This document shows, one piece after another, positions 16,327-24,205 of a stretch of DNA of 44,523 bases; position 1 is the stretch's first letter; every line of letters starts with the position of its first letter. Where the stretch lies: positions 1-44,523 of the forward strand of contig JAFWLM010000113.1 of assembly GCA_017511045.1 (NCBI GenBank), read 5' to 3'. The notes beneath the pieces are model-generated. The model did not search any database. It was given only the letters and a program-made list of their open reading frames with translations, and was not told the DNA's origin. The stretch is from Lachnospiraceae bacterium. Lineage in GTDB: Bacteria; Bacillota; Clostridia; Lachnospirales; Lachnospiraceae. Position numbers and translations under genes: made by a program.

Positions 16327-17312
16327 AACAGTTCTTCCATTTTCTCGCGGATCTCGTCACTGTATCCGACAACGATATGGGAGAAGTTTTCTTCAAGGAA
16401 CTGAAGAACTCTGTCGGTATGTGATTTCTTGTTGCCGCTGATACGGACCTTGTCTTTCGGGCTTGTGATCACGATCAGGGAATAGCTCAGTTTATTTTTC
16501 TTAACAAAAGGATTCCAGTTGGAAAACTTATATGCCCAGACGATATTAAATAACGGCACCATCCAGATGCTTCTTTTTCCAAGTGCGACCAGATAGTTCT
16601 CAGTGATATAAATGCGTCCGGCACGGAAGAGCAGATCTTCGGCGAGCTCTCTGTCAATTTCCGTGAAGTCTTTTCCATCCAGACCAAAGCGTCTCAGACG
16701 TTTGCAGGCAGGATGAAGATGCGGAATGATCATAAAAATGATATTAGCAATGATATAAGCCAGACATGCCAGCATGATCGCAAAGAGCAGGATCGAGATC
16801 GTCATGATAAAGCCCGGCCGGTAGTCGTACTGACTGACTGCAAAATGACCGCTGATGTCGGAAAGCGCTTCCGTATTCCAGCCGATATCTGTGGAAAAAC
16901 CGGAAAGGAAGGTCTCAAAGCGGTCTCCGCCGGAGACAAAACGTGCTCTGGCAGAGTAGGTCTCTAATACATCTGCACGGTCGTTTGTGTATTTTGCAGG
17001 GATCAGAAAGAAGACGCAGGTAGGACCATTATCTTCATCCAGGATATAATAATAGCAGGAGGCATTGTCTGCCTGCCCTGTATAATAATCATAAGTTGTA
17101 TAGTGGAGATCATTTAATGTGAAATCCACATACTTTGCCCCATCATTGTAGAGTTTTATGATCTCATCGATCGAAGATGCTTTTGGCGGACTGAAGATCT
17201 GACGAAACGGGATCAAAAAAAGGAGTACTGCAGCAAGTACCAGTACAATGACCGGGAAGATCAGGTTTGCCCGGGATATTTTTTTGATATAGTCTCTGAT
17301 CGTGATTTCCAT
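16323..17312 (-). CDS. Membrane protein of unknown function (two-helix topology with extracellular loop)
   Basis: This 329-residue protein has a first membrane helix (about residues 17-37), an external domain of about 125 residues (GAKYVDFTLNDLHYTTYDYY ... YTNDRADVLETYSAR), a second, long hydrophobic region near 165-200, then a cytosolic domain of about 130 residues (LAEDLLFRAGRIYITENYLVALGKRSIWMVPLFNIVWAYKF) ending with VRISGNKKSHTDRVLQFLEE. The cytosolic part looks like a PH-like or YcxB-like beta fold, but that is a guess. I chose ATG 17312 over an upstream TTG because a consensus promoter places transcription start 3 bases before it. It couples to the small membrane gene downstream. Confidence 0.75.
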   Translation of the reverse strand: MEITIRDYIKKISRANLIFPVIVLVLAAVLLFLIPFRQIFSPPKASSIDEIIKLYNDGAKYVDFTLNDLHYTTYDYYTGQADNASCYYYILDEDNGPTCVFFLIPAKYTNDRADVLETYSARARFVSGGDRFETFLSGFSTDIGWNTEALSDISGHFAVSQYDYRPGFIMTISILLFAIMLACLAYIIANIIFMIIPHLHPACKRLRRFGLDGKDFTEIDRELAEDLLFRAGRIYITENYLVALGKRSIWMVPLFNIVWAYKFSNWNPFVKKNKLSYSLIVITSPKDKVRISGNKKSHTDRVLQFLEENFSHIVVGYSDEIREKMEELL

Positions 17313-17321
17313 AACAGCACA

Positions 17322-17350
17322 AGTATAAGCCAAATTGCCCTAATTATCAA
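17322..17350 (-). promoter_or_regulatory. Promoter for the membrane-protein pair, near-leaderless
   Basis: On the minus strand TTGATA (complement of 17345-17350), a 17-base spacer and TATACT (complement of 17322-17327) predict transcription start near 17315, only about 3 bases before the ATG at 17312. No Shine-Dalgarno sequence is present. Confidence 0.65.
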
Positions 17351-17363
17351 TCAGTGATATAAT
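17335..17363 (+). promoter_or_regulatory. hsp33 promoter, overlapping the divergent promoter
   Basis: TTGCCC (17335-17340), a 17-base spacer and TATAAT (17358-17363) lie back to back with the minus-strand promoter, so the two share polymerase-binding DNA. The predicted hsp33 leader is about 90 bases. Confidence 0.6.
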
Positions 17364-17377
17364 AAGCGGCAAGTACG

Positions 17378-17410
17378 AAGCCAAAGTGATACCGCTCACT
17401 TTGGTTTTCT
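17378..17410 (+). terminator. Terminator-like hairpin in the hsp33 leader
   Basis: CCAAAGTGA (17381-17389) pairs with TCACTTTGG (17396-17404), loop TACCGC, extended by AAG with TTT and followed by TTTTCT. It lies downstream of the promoter and 50 bases before the hsp33 start, so it could act as an attenuator. Confidence 0.55.
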
Positions 17411-17459
17411 CACGGGATGCTTTCAGTATCTGAAATGAAGAAGAAAAGAGGAATACGAT

Positions 17460-18383
17460 ATGAGCGATTATATATTAAGGGCGACAGCTGCCGGAGAGCG
17501 TATCCGTGCGTTTGCGATCCGATCAACAGAGATGGCAGAGTATGCCAGGCAGCGACATAACTCCAGTCCGGTCGTAACTGCCGCACTTGGAAGGCTCCTT
17601 TCTGCAGCCGCTATGATGGGTGTTATGATGAAAGGAGAGAAGGATGTTCTTACGATCACGATGAAAGGTGACGGACCGATCGGATCTTTGACCGTGACCG
17701 CGGATTCAAAAGGAAATGTGAAAGGCTTCGCAGATAATCCGGTGGTCATCATTCCGCCGAATTATGCGGGAAAACTGGATGTCGGCGCAGCGATCGGCTA
17801 TGGTGAATTAACCGTGATCAAAGATATGGGACTCAAAGAGCCTTATGTCAGTCAGGTGCCGCTCGGAACGAGCGAGGTGGCAGAGGATCTGACCTATTAT
17901 TTTGCGAAATCAGAACAGACCCCGAGCGCGGTTGCGTTAGGTGTCCTGATGAGTCCGGATAATACCGTCAAGCAGTCAGGCGGCTTCATTGTTCAGTTGA
18001 TGCCGAATGTAAGCGATGAGATCATAGAAAAACTCGAAAAGAAACTGGCACAGATCCCTTCTGTAACGGATATGATGGAAAACGGAATGGGACCGGAAGA
18101 AATACTGGAAGATATCCTCGGCGAGTTTGACCTTGAGATCAATGAAAAACTGGATACAAAGTTCTATTGCGGCTGCTCCAAAGAGCATATCGCAAGGGCT
18201 CTGATCAGTATGGGCAAGGAAGAACTTCAGAAGATCATTGATGATGGTGAGGCTATCACAGTCAATTGTCATTTCTGCAACACAGACTATACTTATACGG
18301 TAGATGAAATAAAAGAACTCCTGGAATTTGCCAAAATAAAGTCAGCTGCAAAGAAGATCGGCATTATTGGCGATATCGAGTAG
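17460..18383 (+). CDS. hslO: Redox-regulated chaperone Hsp33
   Basis: The 307-residue protein shows the Hsp33 core (DYILRATAAGERIRAFA at the start, ALGRLLSAAAMMGVMMKGEKDVLT, GPIGSLTVTAD, NPVVIIPP) and a C-terminal zinc-binding redox switch with YCGCS and CHFC, the four cysteines that hold Zn in the reduced state. Under oxidative stress and heat it becomes a holdase that prevents aggregation. It has its own promoter, with a terminator-like hairpin in its leader. AGAGG lies 7 bases before the ATG. The cold-shock gene follows after a separate promoter. Confidence 0.96.
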   Translation: MSDYILRATAAGERIRAFAIRSTEMAEYARQRHNSSPVVTAALGRLLSAAAMMGVMMKGEKDVLTITMKGDGPIGSLTVTADSKGNVKGFADNPVVIIPPNYAGKLDVGAAIGYGELTVIKDMGLKEPYVSQVPLGTSEVAEDLTYYFAKSEQTPSAVALGVLMSPDNTVKQSGGFIVQLMPNVSDEIIEKLEKKLAQIPSVTDMMENGMGPEEILEDILGEFDLEINEKLDTKFYCGCSKEHIARALISMGKEELQKIIDDGEAITVNCHFCNTDYTYTVDEIKELLEFAKIKSAAKKIGIIGDIE

Positions 18384-18389
18384 AAGATA

Positions 18390-18418
18390 TTGACGCATAA
18401 AAAGAGGTGTGCTATTTT
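18390..18418 (+). promoter_or_regulatory. Cold-shock gene promoter
   Basis: TTGACG (18390-18395), a 17-base spacer and TATTTT (18413-18418) predict a leader of about 58 bases ahead of the start at 18484. Confidence 0.6.
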
Positions 18419-18483
18419 GTATATTGAGCAGAAATTGGCTCTTCACGACTTATAATACTTTACAACTTATGGAGGAAGCAAAA

Positions 18484-18684
18484 ATGGCTAAGGGAACAGT
18501 TAAGTGGTTCAACAATCAGAAAGGTTATGGATTTATCTGCGACGAAGCAGGAAATGATATATTCGTTCATTACACCGGACTCAACATGGAAGGCTTCAAA
18601 ACAGTAAAAGAAGGCGAAGAGGTTGAATTCGACATAGTCGAAGGTGAGAAAGGACCACAGGCTACAAACGTTACAAGACTGTAA
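18484..18684 (+). CDS. CspA-family cold-shock protein
   Basis: The 66-residue OB-fold protein carries both RNA-binding motifs: KGYGFI (RNP1) and DIFVHY (RNP2), beginning with GTVKWFNNQ. It binds single-stranded RNA and DNA and melts secondary structure. Length and composition are standard. The true ATG at 18484 follows GGAGGAAG; the longer open frame upstream is not coding. A strong terminator follows the stop by four bases. Confidence 0.96.
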   Translation: MAKGTVKWFNNQKGYGFICDEAGNDIFVHYTGLNMEGFKTVKEGEEVEFDIVEGEKGPQATNVTRL

Positions 18685-18688
18685 ACAA

Positions 18689-18720
18689 AAAACAGGTTCG
18701 CAGGAACCTGTTTTGTTTTT
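18689..18720 (+). terminator. Rho-independent terminator of the cold-shock gene
   Basis: An 11-bp stem (AAAACAGGTTC 18689-18699 with GAACCTGTTTT 18704-18714) has loop GCAG and is followed by GTTTTTT. Confidence 0.92.
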
Positions 18721-18771
18721 TTAAAAAGAATGCTTCGGATCATCAGGCTGCATCAGGCTTTTGCTCCGAAG

Positions 18772-20250
18772 TCACGGAGCAGAGTGGTACTCTGTCCCCG
18801 GAACCGGCGGTTGGCCGGTTTTTGCCTGTATTAACTGATCTACGGTGACCAGCTGATAGCCCTGCTCAACCAGCCACGGAACGATGCGCTCTACCGCATC
18901 TGCCGTAGAATCATAAATATTATGCATCAGGATAATAGCGCCGTCTGATGCGTTATTCTGTATCTCTGTTACAACAGAATCTGCATCTCTTGAAGACCAG
19001 TCTCTGGTATCCACACTCCAATGATAGATCGCCTGCCCCTGAGACGTGCAGGTGCTGAAGATTAGATCCGTTGATGTGCCGCCCGGCGCGCGGAATGCAT
19101 TTGGCCGAATGCCGCATGCTGCCTCAATCGCATCATTTGCACGGATGATATCATCTGTGGTGACCGCATCGCCCATATGCACGTGGTCATAGGTGTGGCA
19201 GGCGATCTGGCTGCCTTGATCTACGATGCGTTTTGTCACATCCGGATAGCGTTCACACAGCTGACCCAGCTGGAAGAAGGTCGCATGACCGCCGGCAGAG
19301 GTAAGCGCGGTCAGGATCCTGTCTGTGATCGGTCCGCTGTCGGGTCCGTCATCAAAGGTTAAAGCAACCATCGGCTTATTGATATCAATTCCGGTCATAT
19401 CGACTGCCTGGGTGACTGTTCCGGAAAATACGTCACTCCATTCGGAATAAACATCCTCTCCGCAGAATGAACGCATGGAGAAATAATAGGTCGTTCCGAC
19501 AGTAAGATTCGGGACAGTGTAGTTAAGCGCCCCGGTATTGCTGTTTGTTACTGCATCATCCGGAGTAAAGGCAATCGGTTCTGTGCTGCTAAGGTCCTGT
19601 TCGGTGCTGTATTTCAATTCGTATCCGTTTACAGGCTGTGCATTCGTCCAGCTGACGGTAAGAGAATCTTTTGACATTGTGATGGCCGTAGCGCCGCTGA
19701 TCGTTTCCGGAAGCGTATAGGCACTGATCGTTTTTGGCTTACTCTCGCGAACTTTTTCTCCGTGTCCTTTCTGCGCAATGATCTGGTATTCATAAAGCGT
19801 AGCCGGGGTAAGGTCAGAAGACACAAAAGAGCTGTCTCCACCTTCTTCGACCTGTCCAACCAGTTCGAAATCGGTATCTCCGTTTTTCCGGAAGATCTGG
19901 TAGGAGATCTTTTTCGCTTTCCCTTTCCATGTAAGGATCTGGGTATTTGCAGAAGACTCGAGCGTAAGCTGCTTCGGAGCGGGGACCGTTACGGAGGAAA
20001 TGACAATGAGAAGAACAACTGCGATGATCACAACGAGAGCGGCAACTGCAGCAAAGAGCATTCTGCGTTTTCTCCTGAGTTCTGCCTCTCTGCGTCTTCT
20101 GCGCAGCGCCTTCATGCGTGCTTCGTGAGACTGGGAAGAACGCCCGTCAGGACGTCCCTGAGACTGTAAAGAGCGCCCGTTTGAGGGCGCGGTTTTTCTT
20201 TGTGAATTGCTGGTATGATTGACTGTCGCATTTCTGGGTCTGCGATTCAT
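18772..20250 (-). CDS. Membrane-anchored polysaccharide deacetylase with two FN3-like domains
   Basis: The 492-residue type II membrane protein starts with an Arg/Ser-rich cytosolic segment (residues 1-65) and one helix (66-88). Two fibronectin type III-like modules follow (about 92-175 and 180-280), each with a YEYQI or YYFSM strand. Then comes a NodB domain: TFDDGPD (metal Asp), HTYDHVH (two metal His), RAPGG, DTRDW and IILMHN. It should remove acetyl groups from peptidoglycan GlcNAc/MurNAc or another surface glycan. mgtE ends 10 bases upstream, so they may be co-transcribed. AGGGG precedes the ATG. The glycan target is inferred only from the family. Confidence 0.92.
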   Translation of the reverse strand: MNRRPRNATVNHTSNSQRKTAPSNGRSLQSQGRPDGRSSQSHEARMKALRRRRREAELRRKRRMLFAAVAALVVIIAVVLLIVISSVTVPAPKQLTLESSANTQILTWKGKAKKISYQIFRKNGDTDFELVGQVEEGGDSSFVSSDLTPATLYEYQIIAQKGHGEKVRESKPKTISAYTLPETISGATAITMSKDSLTVSWTNAQPVNGYELKYSTEQDLSSTEPIAFTPDDAVTNSNTGALNYTVPNLTVGTTYYFSMRSFCGEDVYSEWSDVFSGTVTQAVDMTGIDINKPMVALTFDDGPDSGPITDRILTALTSAGGHATFFQLGQLCERYPDVTKRIVDQGSQIACHTYDHVHMGDAVTTDDIIRANDAIEAACGIRPNAFRAPGGTSTDLIFSTCTSQGQAIYHWSVDTRDWSSRDADSVVTEIQNNASDGAIILMHNIYDSTADAVERIVPWLVEQGYQLVTVDQLIQAKTGQPPVPGTEYHSAP

Positions 20251-20260
20251 TTAAAAACCC

Positions 20261-21616
20261 CTATATATGTAAAATAAGAATTGCGAGATTGACGTACAGC
20301 AGGAGCGTCAATGCATCGACGATCGTAGTAATAAACGGACTGGACATGACTGCAGGGTCAAAACCGACCTTGTTTGCAAGGATCGGAAGCACGCAGCCAA
20401 TAAATTTTGCTACGACAACAGCACAGAAAAGAGCCAGCGAGATCACTCCGACGATCAGAACCGTTCCCTGATGCAGGATCAGCATCTTGGCAAAATTCAC
20501 GATAGCCAGGGAAATACCGCAAAGCACGCCGACGCGGAGCTCTTTCCAGATGACCCGGAAAATGTCTTTAAATTCCACATCATCCAGTGAGAGGGCACGG
20601 ATGATCGTAACGGATGCCTGTCCACCACAGTTTCCTCCGGTATCCATGAGCATGGGGATCGCTGCGGAAAGAACGATCGAAGCATCCAGTACACTTTCAA
20701 ATTTTGTAATGATCAGAGAAGTAAACGTAGCGGAGACCATCAAGATCAGCAGCCAGGGGATCCTTGCTTTATAGGTCTGCCATACACTCGTCTGGAAATA
20801 AGGCTTATCACCCGGACGGATAGCTGCCATCTTTTCGATATCCTCGGTTGCCTCTTCTTCCATGACGTCGATAGCATCGTCGATGGTAACGATACCGACA
20901 AGACGCTCTTCATCATCCACAACAGGAAGAGCTAAGAGGTCGTATTTACTGAATCTTTGTGCCACTTCTTCTTTGTCTGTATGGGTATGGACAAAGATCA
21001 TATTCGTTTCCATGATGTCACTGATCAGATCATCTTCTTCTGAAAGCAGGAGATCTTTTGCGGTCACGATACCAAGCAGTTTCCGGTTGTAATCCGTAAC
21101 ATAGCAGGTGTAGATCGTTTCTTTATCAACTCCCGTACGGCGGATCCGTGTAAGGGCTTCCTGCACGGTCATGTTTTTGCGCAGACTGACATATTCGACC
21201 GTCATCAAAGAGCCGGCTGAATCCTCCGGATACTGAAGGATCTTATTGATCATGGCACGGGTATCCGCATCGGTGTTGGAAAGGATCCTCTTTACGACAT
21301 TTGCGGGCATTTCCTCGACGATATCAACCGCATCATCGACGAACATCTCATCAAGCACGTCACGAAGCTCAGTATCAGAGAAGCCCTTGATCAGATGCTC
21401 CTGGATATCGCTGTCCATTTCAATAAAAGTATCAGCTGCAAGTTCTTTTGGAAGAAGACGGAACAATACAGGTGTTCTGTCTTTCGGAAGATCATTAAAC
21501 AGAGCAGCGAGATCCGCAGGGTTCATTTCGATAAAAATGTCGCGGATCGCAGCATATTTTTTTTCTTCAAGAAGGGAAAGGATTTCTTCTTCAGCAGGGA
21601 TGTTGATAAGCTCCAT
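20261..21616 (-). CDS. mgtE: MgtE magnesium transporter
   Basis: The 451-residue protein has the MgtE order: helical N-domain (about 1-130, PADLAALFNDLPKDRTPVLFRLLP), two CBS domains (about 135-255, with DLLLSEEDDLISDIM and LALPVVDDEERLVGIVTIDDAIDV), the plug helix, and five membrane helices. IPMLMDTGGNCGGQASVTIIRAL is the ion-path motif. It is a Mg2+ channel gated by cytosolic Mg2+ binding to the N and CBS domains. AAGGAGGAAAGA precedes the ATG. The leader is only about 60 bases, too short for an M-box riboswitch, so control is probably at protein level. Confidence 0.96.
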   Translation of the reverse strand: MELINIPAEEEILSLLEEKKYAAIRDIFIEMNPADLAALFNDLPKDRTPVLFRLLPKELAADTFIEMDSDIQEHLIKGFSDTELRDVLDEMFVDDAVDIVEEMPANVVKRILSNTDADTRAMINKILQYPEDSAGSLMTVEYVSLRKNMTVQEALTRIRRTGVDKETIYTCYVTDYNRKLLGIVTAKDLLLSEEDDLISDIMETNMIFVHTHTDKEEVAQRFSKYDLLALPVVDDEERLVGIVTIDDAIDVMEEEATEDIEKMAAIRPGDKPYFQTSVWQTYKARIPWLLILMVSATFTSLIITKFESVLDASIVLSAAIPMLMDTGGNCGGQASVTIIRALSLDDVEFKDIFRVIWKELRVGVLCGISLAIVNFAKMLILHQGTVLIVGVISLALFCAVVVAKFIGCVLPILANKVGFDPAVMSSPFITTIVDALTLLLYVNLAILILHI

Positions 21617-21683
21617 TCTTTCCTCCTTTCCGATAAAAAACTCAACAAAAAACAGATGTGAAATCGTTTCAGATCACAGACTA

Positions 21684-21712
21684 ATAATAGACCAAGGAGG
21701 TTGAAAAGACAA
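21684..21712 (-). promoter_or_regulatory. mgtE promoter
   Basis: On the minus strand TTGTCT (complement of 21707-21712), a 17-base spacer and TATTAT (complement of 21684-21689) give a leader of about 60 bases. It overlaps the divergent SPFH-operon promoter. Confidence 0.6.
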
Positions 21713-21729
21713 GACGAAAATGGTATCAT
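21701..21729 (+). promoter_or_regulatory. Promoter of the SPFH / zinc-ribbon / TPM operon
   Basis: TTGAAA (21701-21706), a 17-base spacer and extended -10 TGG-TATCAT (21721-21729) are followed by a palindrome (ACACT, N3, ACGT, N3, AGTGT; 21736-21755) at the predicted transcription start. Confidence 0.65.
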
Positions 21730-21799
21730 ACTCACACACTAATACGTTAAAGTGTAGACAGAATATGTTATTCATAATTCGAAAGGAGAAGTAGTAGTT

Positions 21800-23008
21800 A
21801 TGGGACTTTTAAAGGCAGCTTTAGGCGCAGTCGGAGGAGCACTTGCCGACACATGGAAAGAGTTCTTTTATTGTGAGGCTCTTGACAAAGAAACTTTAAT
21901 GGTAAAAGGACAGAAACAGATCGGAAACCGTTCTTCCAATACAAGAGGAAATGACAATATCATCAGCAGCGGATCAGGTATCGTTGTTGCAGATGGACAG
22001 TGCATGATCATTGTGGATCAGGGTAAAGTTGTTGAAGTTTGTGCAGAACCTGGCGAGTTTACCTATGATGCATCCACAGAGCCGTCTCTGTTCTCCGGAA
22101 ATCTCGGAGAATCTATCATTGAGACTTTCAAGATCATGGGCAAACGTATCGGCTACGGCGGAGATACAGGACATGATCAGAGAGTTTACTACTTCAACAC
22201 CAAGGAACTCTTAGATAATAAGTTCGGAACTCCGAACCCGATCCCGTTCCGCGTTGTTGACAGAAACATCGGATTAGACATTGATGTATCTGTAAGATGC
22301 TCCGGTGTTTATTCCTACAAGATCGCAGACCCGATCAAATTCTATACGAATGTCTGCGGCAATGTTACAGAAGAGTATAAGAGAAGCGAGATCGAGGATC
22401 AGCTGAAGACAGAATTTATTGCAGCTCTTCAGCCGGCATTCGGACAGCTTTCCACTTTAGGATTGAGACCGAACGAAATCGTTACTCATAACGTAGAATT
22501 AGAGCAGGCTATGAACCAGCAGCTCTCTGCTAAATGGGGTGAGCTCAGAGGTCTTCAGATCGTGAATGTTGCCATGGGCAGCGTTACACTTCCGGAAGAG
22601 GATCAGGAACTCATCAAACAGACCCAGCGTGGCGCAGCTCTTTCCAATCCGGCTCTTGCAGGCGGCGTTATGGCAGGCGCAGCTGCAAATGCTATGGAAA
22701 ATGCAGCTAAGAACGAAGGCGGCGCAATGAATGGATTCGTTGGCATGGGAATGGCAATGAATGCAAGCGGCGGCGCAATCAACGGTCTGTTCCAGCAGGC
22801 AGCAGCTCAGGGACAGCAGGGTATGCCTCAGCAGGCAGCTCCGGCTCCTGCACCGGCACCGGCAGCTCCGACAGCTGAACAGGCAGCAGGTGCTGTACAG
22901 GCAGACGCAGCCGCTCCATCTGCAGGACCGAAATTCTGCTCACAGTGCGGCAAACCGGTTACTCCGGGAGCAAAATTCTGTGCTGAGTGCGGATCACCTC
23001 TCCAGTAA
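21800..23008 (+). CDS. SPFH-domain membrane-associated protein with C-terminal zinc ribbon (YdjI-like)
   Basis: The 402-residue protein opens with a short amphipathic stretch, then an SPFH/band-7 region (about 20-270: GSGIVVADGQCMIIVDQGKVVEV, DIDVSVRCSGVYSYKIADP, LRPNEIVTHNVELEQAMNQQLSAKWGELRGLQI). A Gly/Ala/Met-rich segment and a Pro/Ala/Gln linker (APAPAPAAP) follow, and a zinc ribbon, CSQCGKPV ... CAECGSPL, ends it. It resembles the YdjI/'virion core protein' branch of SPFH proteins, which act in membrane-stress modules. AAAGGAG precedes the ATG. The next two genes encode a zinc-ribbon membrane protein and a TPM protein, the same families as in Bacillus ydjFGHI; no PspA homologue is present here. 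Confidence 0.9.
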   Translation: MGLLKAALGAVGGALADTWKEFFYCEALDKETLMVKGQKQIGNRSSNTRGNDNIISSGSGIVVADGQCMIIVDQGKVVEVCAEPGEFTYDASTEPSLFSGNLGESIIETFKIMGKRIGYGGDTGHDQRVYYFNTKELLDNKFGTPNPIPFRVVDRNIGLDIDVSVRCSGVYSYKIADPIKFYTNVCGNVTEEYKRSEIEDQLKTEFIAALQPAFGQLSTLGLRPNEIVTHNVELEQAMNQQLSAKWGELRGLQIVNVAMGSVTLPEEDQELIKQTQRGAALSNPALAGGVMAGAAANAMENAAKNEGGAMNGFVGMGMAMNASGGAINGLFQQAAAQGQQGMPQQAAPAPAPAPAAPTAEQAAGAVQADAAAPSAGPKFCSQCGKPVTPGAKFCAECGSPLQ

Positions 23009-23040
23009 TCAAACAAAAGAACTAAACATTAGAAGTGGAA

Positions 23041-23078
23041 TGCGCTCAGGAGTTCTAGGGAATGAACTTCTGGGCGCA
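23041..23078 (+). other. Long intergenic hairpin inside the SPFH operon
   Basis: A 15-bp stem (23041-23055 with 23064-23078, two G-U pairs) has loop TAGGGAAT. No T-run follows. It sits between the SPFH and zinc-ribbon genes, 18 bases before the next ribosome binding site, and may be an mRNA processing or stability element that sets relative expression. Confidence 0.6.
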
Positions 23079-23106
23079 AGCCTACCTAAACAATAAAGGA
23101 GAAGAT

Positions 23107-24189
23107 ATGGCAGATATACAAGAGTATAAATGCCCCAATTGCGGCGGCAAATTAACGTTTGACAGTTCTGCCCAGAAGATGGTCTGCCCGTACTGCGATT
23201 CGGAGATCGATGTTGAAGCCTTAAAGGACTATGATAACGGCCTGGATCAGTTCACCCAGAAAGATCAGATGAACTGGGAAACTCCCGGTCAGGTCTGGCA
23301 GGAAGGGGAGACGGAAGGCATGCGTGTCTACGTCTGCAAATCCTGCGGCGGCCAGATCATCGGCGATGCAAATTTAGGTGCGACCAGCTGTCCGTACTGC
23401 GGAAACCCTGTAGTAATGATGGGACAGTTTGCTGGTGATTTAAAACCGGATGTGATCATTCCTTTCCAGCTGGATAAAGAAGCTGCAAAAAAAGCATATC
23501 TGAATCATCTCGAAGGCAAGAAACTGCTTCCGAAGATGTTCCGTGATCAGAATCATATAGATGAGATCAAAGGTGTCTATGTACCGTTCTGGCTTTTCGA
23601 AGGAGACGGACAGGGTGCAGCTCAATTTGAGGGAACCCAGATCCGGACCTGGACCGATACCAGAAACATGTATACAGAGACCAGCTATTTCGATCTTCGC
23701 CGCGCGGGAGATGTTCATTTCGAGAACATCCCGGCGGATGCTTCCTCAAGCATGCCGGACGATCTGATGGAATCGATCGAGCCGTTTGATGCATCAAAAG
23801 CTGTTCCGTTCCAGACGGCATATCTTTCCGGATATCTGGCAGATAAATATGATGTGGAGTCCGACCAAAACTCAGAACGTGTCAATGAACGTGTTAAGAA
23901 TTCTATCATGGATGCATTAGCCTCTACGACCGGCGGATACAGCAGTATCACTTTTAAGAATGGGTCAGTCAATCTGAATAATGCAAAAGTAAAATATGCG
24001 TTATTCCCGGTATGGCTGTTGAGCACGACTTATCAAGGTCAAAACTATCTGTTCTGCATGAATGGACAGACCGGAAAAATGGTTGGAGACCTTCCGACTG
24101 ACAATGGAAAACTATGGAAATACAGGATCATGTGGACAGCCATCATTGCAGTAATCATTTTTGCAATCTGGTTTTTCTTATTCCGTTAG
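23107..24189 (+). CDS. Zinc-ribbon membrane protein (YdjG-like)
   Basis: The 360-residue protein has two N-terminal zinc ribbons: YKCPNCGGKL ... CPYCDSEI (residues 8-35) and VCKSCGGQI ... CPYCGNPV (about 78-105). A central domain of about 220 residues (PDVIIPFQLDKEAAKKAYLNHL ... GVYVPFWLFEG ... YALFPVWLL) follows, and a C-terminal membrane helix (WTAIIAVIIFAIWFFLF) ends it. This is the TFIIB-zinc-ribbon / YdjG family. The start at 23107 is set by AAAGGAGAAG; upstream in-frame codons are inside a hairpin. It probably works with the SPFH and TPM neighbours at the membrane. Confidence 0.88.
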   Translation: MADIQEYKCPNCGGKLTFDSSAQKMVCPYCDSEIDVEALKDYDNGLDQFTQKDQMNWETPGQVWQEGETEGMRVYVCKSCGGQIIGDANLGATSCPYCGNPVVMMGQFAGDLKPDVIIPFQLDKEAAKKAYLNHLEGKKLLPKMFRDQNHIDEIKGVYVPFWLFEGDGQGAAQFEGTQIRTWTDTRNMYTETSYFDLRRAGDVHFENIPADASSSMPDDLMESIEPFDASKAVPFQTAYLSGYLADKYDVESDQNSERVNERVKNSIMDALASTTGGYSSITFKNGSVNLNNAKVKYALFPVWLLSTTYQGQNYLFCMNGQTGKMVGDLPTDNGKLWKYRIMWTAIIAVIIFAIWFFLFR

Positions 24190-24205
24190 AAAGGAGGCAG
24201 GCAAT

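Noticed and set aside
21617-21683. M-box magnesium riboswitch ahead of mgtE
   Set aside because: The predicted leader is only about 60 bases and shows no M-box-like stems; the M-box needs about 150 bases or more.
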